64,000 nucleotides of DNA from Perilla frutescens (lineage: Eukaryota > Streptophyta > Magnoliopsida > Lamiales > Lamiaceae). Location: the NCBI GenBank assembly GCA_026008535.1, contig BRKX01000004.1:13975501-14039500 (forward strand), written 5' to 3'. Positions 48,546 through 58,958 of this stretch are shown one piece after another. A program made the translations under genes and the position numbers. How positions within the stretch are numbered: the stretch's first letter is position 1; the number at the start of each line of letters is the position of its first letter. The notes beneath the pieces are model-generated. The model did no database searches and was not told where the DNA came from. It was given only the letters and a program-made list of their open reading frames with translations.

Positions 48546-49488
48546 AAAAAAAAAGTGATTTTGTTCTTAACTGCGCTCAAGAGCCAGCGCGTACAAGCCA
48601 TACGTGCATGTAACAACAAACATCAGCAAAACATCAGCAGACATCGGAATAACATCGACCGATAATTTCCAAGCATTGGCAGAACAACAGCCGACAATTT
48701 GGCTTCAGGTGCGCGTGTGGGCACAAAGCGTGCTCACACAAGGCATGCGCGCAATTTTCATCTTAACTGCGCGCTGAATTGTTCTTAATTGTGCGCACAA
48801 GGCATGTGCGCGTGCAGATGGCTATGTGCGCAACAATAAACATCGACAGACATTCACAGAACATCGGCTGATAATTTTCGAGCATTGATAGAACATCAGC
48901 TGATAATTTGGTCTCGGATTCGCACGTGCGGGCATAAAGCATGCACACACAAGGCATGTGCTACGCGCACAACAACAAACATCAACAGACATCGGTAGAA
49001 CATTAACTGATAATTTTTGAGTATCGGTAGAACATCAGCTGACAATTTGGTCTTGGGTGCGCGCGTGCGGGCACAAAGCATGCGTACACAATGCATGCGC
49101 GCGTGCGCAGATGGCTATGCGCGCAACAACAAACATTGACAGATATCGGCAGAACATTGGATGAAAATTTTCGAGCATCGGCAGAACATCAGCTGATAAT
49201 TTGATCTCGGGTGCGCGCGTGCGGGCACAAAGCGTGCGCACGCAGTGCATGTGAGCGCGCAGATGGCTACGCGCGCAACAACAAACATAGACAGACATCG
49301 GCTGACAATTTGGCACACACAAGATGGCTCCACACACAACAACAAACATCGACAGACATTGGGTAACAATTTGAGCTCCGATGATGCATGCGTACAACAA
49401 AAAATATCGGCATACATAGGTGCATGCACATCGACCGCACGCTCAGCTCGGCGCGCAGGTTCCAGTGCGCATTTAAGAACTTTACTTT
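48546..49488. mobile_element. Inverted-end element built of GC-rich repeats of about 150 bp
   Basis: The ends share 'aaaaagt', 'gttcttaa(c/a)tgcgc' and 'cctgcgcg/ccagcgcg' in inverted orientation (48549-48592 against 49452-49490). The flanks TTCAACTTTT (48536-48545) and TTCAATTTTT (49489-49498) differ by one base and may be a target duplication of 9-10 bp, as in Mutator-like elements. The inside is an imperfect tandem array. No transposase is present. Confidence 0.65.
48585..49400. repeat. Imperfect tandem repeat, unit about 140-155 bp
   Basis: The phrase 'caacaacaaacatc(g/a)acag' recurs near 48610, 48828, 48969, 49123 and 49277 with a final shorter copy near 49338. Each unit has 'cagaacatcagctgataattt' and 'gcgcgtgcgggcacaaagc'. 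The minus strand stays open through several units, giving repeated Cys/His/Ala-rich frames that are a by-product of the repeat. Confidence 0.85.
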
Positions 49489-49499
49489 TTCAATTTTTT

Positions 49500-50870
49500 T
49501 GAAGGTTGCAAAAATATTTAATTTTTTTTTTCAGATTATCATAAATGAACTATATTATGGATGATTTTTAAATACTTCTAATGTCAAAGCATGTCTATTA
49601 TGTCTAGAAATTTCTTCAACTCAATTTTTCCCACAAATCAAACTTCAAAACCAAACAATACCAAACCATCTAACAATATCAATAATTAGATCTGAAAGCA
49701 CATAGGGAGAACTTTTGTCAAAATATTTGACAGACATTGGGTAACAATTTCTATAGTGGTTAACAGGTTGGGGAATGATTTTCTATTTCTTCTCTTGAAT
49801 TTGTGTAGGTCGATGACATGGGGAGAATTCTTGATAAAATCCATTACTACTGCAGATTGTGTAGATCGACGATGTGAGATTGTAGAGGAGAGAGAAAAAA
49901 ATCAAAATCTGATTTTTGAAATGTGATGTGGGCGGCCGGTGAAATTGGGGATATAAAGTAGGGTTTTTTTTTAAAATGAATATAAGGGTATTTTGGTAAT
50001 TTGTCTAAAAAATATATTTAAAAGTTAGTGGCTAAAATAAATTTTTTAAAAGTCTAAGTGGCTACTTTGGCCCATTCCCACTAAAATTAATATAGTCAAA
50101 TTCACCCCATGATGAATTGAACAATTTTTTTGCATGGGTTATATCACATAATCCTTCTAATACTCAATCTTATGTATTGTAGAAAATCTAATAAATCTCA
50201 ACAAAAATAAAATAAAATAAAAATCTAATCTATCGTATAATCTATGTAAACGGCCATTGGAAACTCTTAATCCTAATTAATAATTATTATATTGAAATTA
50301 AAAAAATAATTGAAGAAACACTAATATATTTTAAGAGGAAAATTTTTAAATAACCGTTATTACTTAGTAAATAATGTAAATAATCAATTTTTAAAAAAAT
50401 AATGTTTCTAGCCATTATCATAAAAAAAATACTATAATACCCTTAATTCCATATTTATTATTAAGTATTATTATTTATGTATATCAATACTATTAGAGAA
50501 AAGATATGATTTTCTCTCTCTTTCCTCTGCAAACATCGTTCTCTCGTCTCTTTCATTTTTTAATCTCTATTTTATTAATTGAAACAAAACTACCATTGGT
50601 GAAGATCATCAAGCTATAGTTTTTGAAGATTATCACGATTCTTCCTCTCTCTAATCTCCGCACAACAATAAATTATCTGTTGCAATATCGAAAATTAGAT
50701 ATTCTTTGCGAATATGGGATTTTTTAAAAGTTTTGTTGACATCCCGCGTGTTATTTTTTATGGCAATAAGGTATATAATATTTACGGATCTGGACTTTTT
50801 TATCGATCTAGATATTTAAGTTTTTTGAATATTTCTTTGGAATTGGTGGAAAAAATTGAATGTTCTTTAG
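49500..50870. other. Intergenic sequence with transcript-like patches
   Basis: No gene was recognised. A 22-base phrase, GACAGACATTGGGTAACAAT plus two bases, at about 49728 repeats one at about 49351 inside the preceding array. A GC-richer patch lies at 49790-49950. Confidence 0.4.
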
Positions 50871-51239
50871 TGCACGAATCAATTTCTTTCGGTACATGAG
50901 TATTGGAGTTTATTTGTGCAACAATTTATTTGTGAACTCGTGCAATATCACATTTTTAATTGTTGCACAAGGGCACGAATTATAAAATTCATGCACTCGT
51001 ATATCTATGCATTTTTTTAACTAGTGCACGAGTACACGAATAGGCATACTCATGAAGCCGTGTATCAGTCAACTGTTGCACGTGTACACGAACGATCCTA
51101 ATCATATTTTTCGTGTATGCGTTATTTTTGAACTACCATATTGAACTAATCGTGTACTCGTGTATTAAATCATTATTGAATTAATGCACAAGAACACGAC
51201 TTGGACTACTTGTGTTGTTACACTCGTGTATTCATGTAT
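50871..51239. repeat. Array of dispersed CACGAGTACACGAA-type motifs
   Basis: Variants of 'gtgcacgagtacacgaa' and 'actcgtgtattcatg' occur a dozen or more times at irregular spacing in both orientations, with AT-rich spacers. Confidence 0.8.
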
Positions 51240-51548
51240 TCATTATGAGAATGAGATTGTTTGAAATCATCGTCCATAATTGTTCAGAGATGATGGCGTT
51301 TGAACCTCGGCAGAGACGACGGTTGGATCTTGTAAGTTTCGTCTTCAACAACATCAGTGACAGAAGACGGCAACAACAGCAAGATGACAACTACAACAGA
51401 AGACAACAACAAAAATATGACAGTTATGACTTCTAGGACTTTGACGTAGAACGGCGGCGAAATATATATTTTTTTAGGATGTGAAAGATAGATTCTGAAA
51501 TCATCGTCCATAATTTTTTTTTAATATATTAGGGTGTTTTTATGTTAG

Positions 51549-52060
51549 GAAATAATTGTGACGCCCCAAAATTTTATAAATAATAAATATCTCATTTATT
51601 TAATAAAAGTGTTTAACACAGCGGAAGTGATATTTTAAATAAAACAATATTTATTCAATCTTGACCATCACTCCGTCTCCACGTCATCGCCCGAGTTTCC
51701 TTAGCCTGAAAAATAAATAGTTTTGGGATGAGTGCTATTAACTCAGTGGGGTTACTGCATTTATCCAGATTATACATAATATGAACAATAAATACATAGC
51801 ATATCATGTATCATTTTCCTACAGTCCTTAGGCCGAACATGCAACCCGTAGGTTGAGTAACTTTTCCTGCAGCCCGTCTGCCGAACATGCAACCCGTAGG
51901 TTGAGTAACTTTTACTGCAGCCCATAGGCCGAACATATAATTTTCACATATAAACTGCATAAAATGCATAATAAGGATAAATGAATATTTTTGAATAATA
52001 ATCCACGTTGGATTCCCCACCTTATTTGAACCTGAAAGTATTAAATATATACACGCGTGC
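51549..52060 (+). repeat. Candidate LTR fragment starting TGTGACGCCCC
   Basis: TGTGACGCCCCAAAATTTTA followed by 'aacacagcggaagtgata' resembles the start of several plant gypsy LTRs. The stretch contains a 48-bp direct repeat with 'ccgaacatgcaacccgtagg' (about 51831-51925). No matching second LTR, clear end or target duplication was found. Confidence 0.4.
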
Positions 52061-52954
52061 CGCCTAGCATAATAATGTTAATTAATTAATATGATATTTA
52101 AAATATTTTAAATGCTTTTAAAATAATATAATAAAATGCTTGAGCATATTATATATACATTTATACATTTATGTATATTGCATTATATGTGCATGGCATA
52201 TATAACTAAATATATATATATATATATATATATACATGAATGTATGTGTGTTTTGTAAAATATATAATATGTATGGAAATGCGTGAATATGTGTACATGT
52301 ATTTACGTATGTGTGGGTGCGATTAAATACATATATGTATAATATGCATACATTTAAATATTTAAGAATGTGTATGATAAAATATGTATATATTTACGTG
52401 TATGTGTGTGAGAGTGTGAGTATGTATGCTTTTAACTAAAGTCTTAGAATATATATATACATATATATATATAGGGTAGAGTTCACATGAGAATCATTCC
52501 CCATGTGGGAATTAGGAATTAATCTCAACCACACAATGCTTTAATCTTAATGGTTCAGATTTAAATAAAAATGTGGTGGCATAATGGTAAATATGAGGAA
52601 ATCAAACTTACCCCTGGTCAAAGCTGACATCAGCATCCTTACACAAAATTTATTTAAACTTTAAACATTCATAACTTGCTCATTTTTCATTAGATTAACG
52701 CAAATTATATATCAAATTAAAGCTCTTTTCGTGCTCTTTCATTTAAGATCCATTGTTCATATGTTTATTCGAAAATATAATTTTTCATCCATAATAGCGT
52801 GATGTTAAACTCAGAATAGCATGGTAAAATATTCACGATAACATGAAAGTATACACATAATAGCATGAAAAAAAAAATTCATAATAGCATGAAAAAATAT
52901 TCATAAAACACATAAATTTTACTCATAATAGCAATAGTAGTGTTCGTTAATAGT

Positions 52955-53665
52955 AGCAGGGGCAGATTTATGTATGGAGCCCAGTGCAAGCCCAAATTTT
53001 TTTTACTACTTATATGTTATATAGCCCAACCCAATATTTGCCCAGCCCAACCTTAAAAAAAATTAGCCCAACCCAATTTTACTTGCTTTGATGTGTGTTT
53101 TTCCCCAATTTGGGGATTTTACGTCTTTGTTATTTTGAGGTCAATTTTTCTGTTTTAATATTATTTTCCTCGGATTCTGTAAATTAAATTACAAACAAAG
53201 AATTATACTTTATGAATTTATAATATTATATGTGCAGAACGTATTTGTAATCATGAACTTTATGAATTTATAATATTATATGAATTTCAGTAGTTTTTTA
53301 TTCAATGTCGATTGAGTGAACTTTGAATTATTGTGAATAAATATGTATACTTATTTTGTTGATATTCAATTTTTTGAGGGTGCTTTGTTCTATAGTTCGA
53401 CTTAGAAGAATAACTTTTGTTATGTTAACCAGACTGATTCATCTAGTTCTGACGTTGTCTGTTTCTATGGCTACAACTGAACGAGCATTTTCCGCAATGA
53501 AACATGTGAAGACGGCACTTAGTAACAAAATGGGGGATGATTTGCTTGAAGATTCATTAATGCTTTATATTAAGAGGGATTTTGTTAAAGATATAGATAT
53601 AGACAACGGTTTTAAAGTGTTGTCTATATGATTTCCGAAAATTATGCTCAAATATTACAAGTTTG
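52955..53665 (+). mobile_element. hAT-derived fragment
   Basis: The stretch begins CAGGGGCAGATTTATGTATG, which resembles a hAT terminus, and contains the C-terminal part of a hAT transposase. The right end (near GACGCCCCGCC) does not give a clean inverted match and no 8-bp duplication was seen, so the element is truncated or decayed. Confidence 0.55.
53431..53631 (+). pseudogene. hAT transposase C-terminal dimerisation region fragment
   Basis: The frame encodes LVLTLSVSMATTERAFSAM followed by KTALSNKMGDDLLEDSL, the conserved hAT C-terminal region involved in transposase dimerisation. The catalytic core and zinc finger are missing and no upstream frame supplies them, so it is a relic. Confidence 0.85.
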
Positions 53666-53780
53666 ACGCCCCGCCTTTGACCAAAAATTGACCGAATCTT
53701 AGCCATCTAAATTAAAGTAATTGATAGATGAAATGAGTTCCTAGTTCTCACATGGGGGCTGAATTCTCATTTGATATGTT

Positions 53781-53783
<3 letters not shown>

Positions 53784-53826
<43 letters not shown>
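53784..53826. repeat. (TA)n microsatellite between two element ends
   Basis: An uninterrupted TA run separates the right end of the 52474-53783 element from a further GGGGTAGGTT end. Confidence 0.9.
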
Positions 53827-53830
<4 letters not shown>

Positions 53831-54010
53831 GTAGGTTAAAATGATAACCATACCCTATGTAGGAACTAGGAACCATTTACATCCATAGAACTCTATAATT
53901 TGAATGGACAAGATTGATTTTAGATTTTAGGGATCAAATTGCAAAATGATAATTTTTTACCAAAATTTAGTGCTTCATAAAGGTATTGATGACAAACCCA
54001 AAATATCCAC
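53827..54010 (+). repeat. Third copy of the TA-flanked element end
   Basis: GGGGTAGGTTAAAATGATAA, then 'ccctatgtaggaactaggaacc', matches in order the terminus of the element at 52474. No inverted partner was found downstream, so it is either a single end or the partner has decayed. Confidence 0.55.
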
Positions 54011-54089
54011 AATATCCATAATATCACGTCCCATGAATCTAGGAATAATTATACGATGAAATTTATTGGGTAGTTGAATGAAAACCCTA

Positions 54090-54450
54090 CAAAAACAAAA
54101 ATCCATTCCAGCCGCCGCCTCCCCCTCAATCTTTCACGCCGAACGACGCAGAACTCCGATCGCAATCTTTCATGCTGAACGCCGACAACAATGAAGGGCC
54201 GCCATCCGCCTCCACGTCGTCCGAACGCCAATCCGCCGCCTGGTTCAAAGTCGCCCGTACTCCCAGACGCCAGTCGCCTCCACGTCGCCAAGGTCGTGAC
54301 TGCCGCGACCCAAACCAAACGAGCTACAACAATGAAGGGTCGCTGACCAATTGAACGTCGCCCAGCTGCAGCCCCCCTCCACCTCAACCGAAACCCCCGT
54401 CGTCGGCCTCCACGTCGCCCAAACTGCGAGAACACGAACGGGTATTTCTT
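54090..54450. other. GC-rich, Pro/Arg-rich coding-like island
   Basis: Compared with its flanks this block is strongly GC-rich ('ccgcctccacgtcg' repeats). Frames on both strands stay open (up to 134 codons on minus), but both translations are low-complexity Arg, Gly or Pro. It resembles the islands at 27382 and 36080. No domain was recognised. Confidence 0.3.
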
Positions 54451-54537
54451 CACTCTTAAATTAGCGATATATAAATGTATGATTAGCAGATTTTAGATAA
54501 TTGCGAATATGATTAGCAAATTTTATGGGTATTCAAA

Positions 54538-54910
54538 CACTACAAGAAAAATGCGATTTAATGACGGAATTAACGACGGATTATATTCCGTCGTTAAATT
54601 AATGACAGAATTAACGACAGGTGAAGATTACGATGTTTAACGACGCACTAGCGACGGATTTTTCCGTCTCTAACATAACGACGGAAAAATCCGTCGTTAA
54701 ATATTATTTTTTAATTTTTTTTATTTTTTATTTTTTTTAACGACGGAAAAATCCGTCGTTAAATATTTTATTTTTTTAACGACGGAAAAATCCGTCGTTA
54801 AATATTTTATTTTTTTAACGATGGAAAAATCCGTCGTTAAATATTATTTTTTTTATTTTTTTTATTTTAACGACGGACTAACGACGGATATTTTCCGTAG
54901 TTAAATTTAA
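54538..54910 (+). mobile_element. CACTA (En/Spm-type) element end with subterminal palindromes
   Basis: CACTACAAGAAAAATGCGA is the standard plant CACTA terminus. It is followed by five or six copies of 'aacgacggaaaaatccgtcgtt', each a palindrome, typical of the subterminal transposase-binding arrays. The opposite end (TTTTCTTGTAGTG) was not found in the window, so the element is truncated or its other end has changed. Confidence 0.8.
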
Positions 54911-55430
54911 TTTTGATTTTTTTATTTTTTTTTACATTTTTTGATTTTTTTTTTATTTTTTGATTTTTTTTTTATTTTTTGTTTTTTTTTATTTTTTTAT
55001 TTACTAATTAATACTTAACTACGAATTTAAAATTTATTTTTTATATTTTTTTATTTTTTATTTGTTTTATTTTTTCAGATTTATTTGATTTATGTGATTT
55101 TTTTAAAAATTTTAATATTTTATATTATTTTTTCATATTTTATATCATTTTTAAATATTGTTTATTATTTTTAATTTTTCAAGTACTAATTTTTTTTCTA
55201 ATTTAAATTAATATTTGGAATATTTCTAATTTTTTTATTTTACATTTTCAAATTTCTATTTTATTTTTTTATTTTTAAATATTATATACTATTTTTTAAT
55301 ATTTTATATTATTTTTAATTTTTCAAGTAATAATTATTTTCGAATTTAAATTAATATTTTGAATATTTCAAATTTTTCTAAAATTAATTTTTAATTTTTT
55401 TATTTGAGTTTGTTTGTTTGTTATGTTGGA
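54911..55430. other. T-rich low-complexity sequence
   Basis: Long poly-T stretches with interspersed 'atttttt' follow the CACTA subterminal array. It may be the interior of that element. No coding potential. Confidence 0.6.
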
Positions 55431-55639
55431 TTTGGATAAGAGTATTTGATTTTGATTCGTGAAGAAAATTTAAATTTATCAAAATTACTCCAGAAATAGC
55501 TAGAAACTTGAGTGATAGATTTTTTATCTGCTGTAAAAGTGTAGAATGGATTTATTCACATCACTTTGATGAATTTTAAATTGTCGTATCTGAACTATAC
55601 AACTCTGAAGTCAGCGATGAGAATTATAGCAGACACTGC

Positions 55640-57130
55640 AGCAAATATGGGGATTGAGTATTAGCAAATAAAATGGGTATGATTAGCAAATTAAATGGAT
55701 ATACTTAGCAAACATTTTTTATTTATTGATTCTGATCTGATTTGATTTGTATTGATATATTTAGCAAATAAGTAAGTTGTGATTAGCAAGTTAGTAGTGT
55801 ATATTTAGCAGATTAACTTGATAGGTTGTGGTTTTATGAATATTTGTTATTTATATCAAATTGAGTTTGTTTATAGCATATTTATATTTAATCTATAGCA
55901 AATTTTGAATGTATAATTAGCAAATTGAGAGGCTGGATGATTATATAGGTGAAGAGAAATCATTCAGTCTTGCATTCTAGCAACTTAGTACGATATGATT
56001 AGCAAATGTTGCATCTGTGAAATTTTGCTACTGGGATTCGTGTTTTAGCAAATTGATGTTTTGTTTATAGCAATTTAGTGATATATGATTAGCAAAATAA
56101 TATATTGGTCTAGTGTATTATATTTTATTTAATTTTTAAAGCGAAACTAAGAAGATATAATTAGCAAATCAGTCAGAAATAATTAGCAAATTAGTACTAT
56201 ATGATTAGCGAATTAGTATTTTATGATTAGCAAATTTAAAGTTATCTTCCATTTGATAGTGGGAAATACCGTCTTTATGATTGAGATATGGGGTCTGTAT
56301 GATTGATTTACGTGTCCACTGTTGGGATTTTGTCAAGAAATGCGGTGTTGTTGTCTTTATCTCGTGATATGTTGACTGTTGGTATTGTATGAATATTTGT
56401 TATTTATGTCAAATTGGGGAAGTTTATAACATATTTATATTATTTTATAGCAAATTTGGCATATATGATTAACAAATCGTGAGGCTGGATGATTATAGAG
56501 GTGAAGATAAAACCATTCAGGCTTTGTGTCTAGCAAATTATTACGATATTATTAGCAAATGTTAAAACTGTGAAAATTTTGCTACTTGAATTCGTGTTTT
56601 ATCAACCTGATGTTCTGTTTATAGCAAATTAGTGATTGAAAATTAGTAAATTATTAAGACATGATTAGCAGATTATTGAGATAAGTAATGCTTGGTGTTG
56701 TCAGACAATTTTTTAATGTTTTCACTGATTTTGTGAAGCAATTTTTGATGTTATGAGTTGAATAATTATGCTTTCATGTCTTTAATTTATGTTTTTGTAT
56801 TTAAAAAGTTTATTGATAGATAATCAACACAAATTAGGAATTTTTGGGTATGGTGTGATCGTTTTATTTGTTGATTTTGGTTTGATTGGAAATTACATCT
56901 TTAGCAAATTAGAAAGGTTATATTAGCAAACTATTAATATATATTTAGCAGATTAGATTTTCAAATATTGTTATTTATATAGACAGGTTATCTGGTTTGG
57001 TTGCATTTGTCGTTTGTAGCAAATTAGTAAGGTTTGATTAATAAATTATTAATATATGAATAGACTATTGTGAAGTATATGACAAATTGTGAAGGTATAA
57101 TTAGCAAATTATCTTGAAATCAATAGCAAA
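55640..57130. repeat. Array of dispersed ATTAGCAAATTA motifs
   Basis: The motif 'tgattagcaaattag' and variants occur several dozen times at irregular spacing over 1.5 kb. Two copies at 54478-54530 lie on the other side of the CACTA end, so the CACTA element appears to have inserted into the array. Confidence 0.85.
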
Positions 57131-57296
57131 TTAGGAATATATTGTTATGGTGTAGGGGTGTATTTTTGTTCGTATCAGATATACATCATTATAATAGCAT
57201 GTTGGTATTAGTTTTTTTATTAATAGTTCAAATATGGTATTTGTTATGTTTTTAAAATTGTTAGCTTCTAACGTGATAATTTTATTTTTTGTTTTA

Positions 57297-57446
57297 GGAG
57301 GTGATGACGACTGCAATCGCGAGGCTAGGTCAAAGCGACGACATAATGTGAATGTAGCTAAATGCGCTACAGCAAGTCCACCTTTGCAAGGTTCTATTAT
57401 AGGGCGACATGTGAGGATGGACCACACAATATTGATGCCATAGTAA
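57297..57446 (+). other. Exon-like block between motif arrays
   Basis: A T-rich stretch ending TTTTAG precedes a coding-like frame (GGDDDCNREARSKRRHNVNV...) that ends at a stop near 57442. Composition is distinctly non-AT. The product is not recognised. Confidence 0.3.
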
Positions 57447-57529
57447 TGAATATTGTCTAGGTTTAATTACACGTGCTAACATTCTTTAATTATTACTTAC
57501 ATTGAACTGTTGTGATAAAATTATTCAGT

Positions 57530-58130
57530 CGGTTTTAGCAAATTATTATTCCAATAATAGCATGACGTGAATGTTTAAATAGCACAATTTTCATTCTTTA
57601 ATATATAGTTGTTATGTTCTTTATAATAAACTAATGATACATGACATTCATTTTAAGTACAGACTAATATTTTTTTGATAACAAACTAAAATTTCCTTAC
57701 GTACGAACATCCTAGTTCTTGAAAATCATATTGAAACCAGTTAAAAAAATGAGCATATTATAAACAGTGAAACGAATTATGTTTTCTGATAAAAGTATTA
57801 TCGATGTGCTTTTAACACATATATAATTTGCTAATTATATCGAATAAATTTGCTAAAATTAGTATATACGAGCCTTTATTAATGTAGTCGAAAAATAAAA
57901 TTACTAGTTTCCTCACGCATGAAAACTTAGTTACAAATAACAATTTTTAAAATTCTCCAATTTGTCGTATCAGATTATTATTCATTTCCTATCAAATCAT
58001 TCAGTCGACTCATTATCCACTTAAACTATAATACATGTGACATGTGATATAACGAGAAAATTGAAAAAATCTGATCGCATAAAATCTGCTAATCCATGTA
58101 CAAATATGTGCTAATTCGTGATAAATGAGT
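57530..58130. repeat. Inverted, sparser copies of the ATTAGCAAATTA motif
   Basis: Here the motif appears as its reverse complement ('atttgctaattatat', 'aatctgctaatcc', 'tgctaattcg'). The switch of orientation happens around the exon-like block at 57297-57446, as if two halves of one element face each other. Confidence 0.5.
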
Positions 58131-58246
58131 TGCTAACAATAACAAAACGTAACAATGTTCATGCATTGACGTTGGAAAAAATTAATTAAAAATAAAAGAT
58201 AACATAAAAAAGAGACCATCCTATCATTAAAATACAAAATGAAATA

Positions 58247-58954
58247 TGATGCGATCCTCGCCGGCACACGACAAAGAAAGCTTTTGAACTTCCCAGGACT
58301 TGTATCAGTTTCGCCGATTTGGATGGATGGATCCAAACCCTAGCCTCACAACGATGTTGAACCATGAATTAGTTGAATTCGTAACCCACGATCAATTGGA
58401 AACATGAACTCGGATTTGATGTAGACGCCACAAGCGGGGATGATGAACTCGTTTGATAAGTCGAAGTTGGATCTCACAAATATTATGAAATTCGGATAAA
58501 AGTTCTCTAGAGAGAAAATAAACTCACAAGTTTATAATTGAATTCAATAATGGTGTGTTTAATAATGTTCACAATGGATCCCTATTTATAGTGTAGGGAT
58601 GGACGAAATCTAATGCTAAAAGGACTTAAAAATCTGCTCTAAAAAGAATTCTATCTAGACTAGGAAACTGCCTAACTAGAATCCTATCCAAAGTAAGAAA
58701 CTACCTTAAATAAATCCTAGTCAAACTATGACTCTTAAAATCGAAAATTAAGAAATAAAATAAATAAAAATCTGACTAAATAAATATTGTAGTCTAATAA
58801 ACCAATCCCCTTAATTAAAATATTAAGGACCGATATTACTCCTAGTCAGTATGGGCATACTGACTGTCGCGCGGTATGGGCATACCGACTGATTTCCATC
58901 TTCATGCAATGCACTCTAACTCCAACCCTTGATAACCTTGTGCCGCTATCAACA
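58247..58954 (-). repeat. 3' LTR of the gypsy element (708 bp)
   Basis: On the minus strand it starts TGTTGATAGCGGCACAAGG right after the polyprotein stop and a purine tract (GAGGGGGAA), and ends GGCGAGGATCGCATCA. A TATA box (ACTATAAATAGGGATCC) sits near 58590. The U3 holds two palindromes around ATGCCCAT (58844-58865 and 58872-58890). Confidence 0.85.
58844..58865. repeat. Palindrome AGTCAGTATGGGCATACTGACT in U3
   Basis: Nine-base arms surround a short centre. The neighbour at 58872-58890 reads CGGTATGGGCATACCG. The first matches the palindrome at 10260-10283 in an otherwise dissimilar solo LTR. Confidence 0.9.
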
Positions 58955-58958
58955 CCTT

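Larger units (their letters stand above)
52474..53783. mobile_element. Element with inverted ends inserted in a TA microsatellite
   Basis: The left end GGGTAGAGTTCACATGAGAA and the reverse complement of the right end (GGGAACATATCAAATGAGAA) match and continue through 'ccccatgtg.gaa.taggaa'. Both ends abut (TA)n runs, so the target is a TA microsatellite and the exact duplication is hidden. The inside has 'cataatagcatgaaaa' repeats (about 52790-52935) and a hAT transposase fragment. Confidence 0.72.

Noticed and set aside
48763..49429. Overlapping minus-strand frames with Cys/His/Ala-rich repeats
   Set aside because: They follow the tandem DNA repeat of about 150 bp in several frames at once, so they are by-products of the repeat and not a protein family.
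54049..54453. 134-codon Arg/Gly-rich minus-strand frame
   Set aside because: Low-complexity translation of a GC-rich repeat; the opposite strand is equally open and neither shows a domain.
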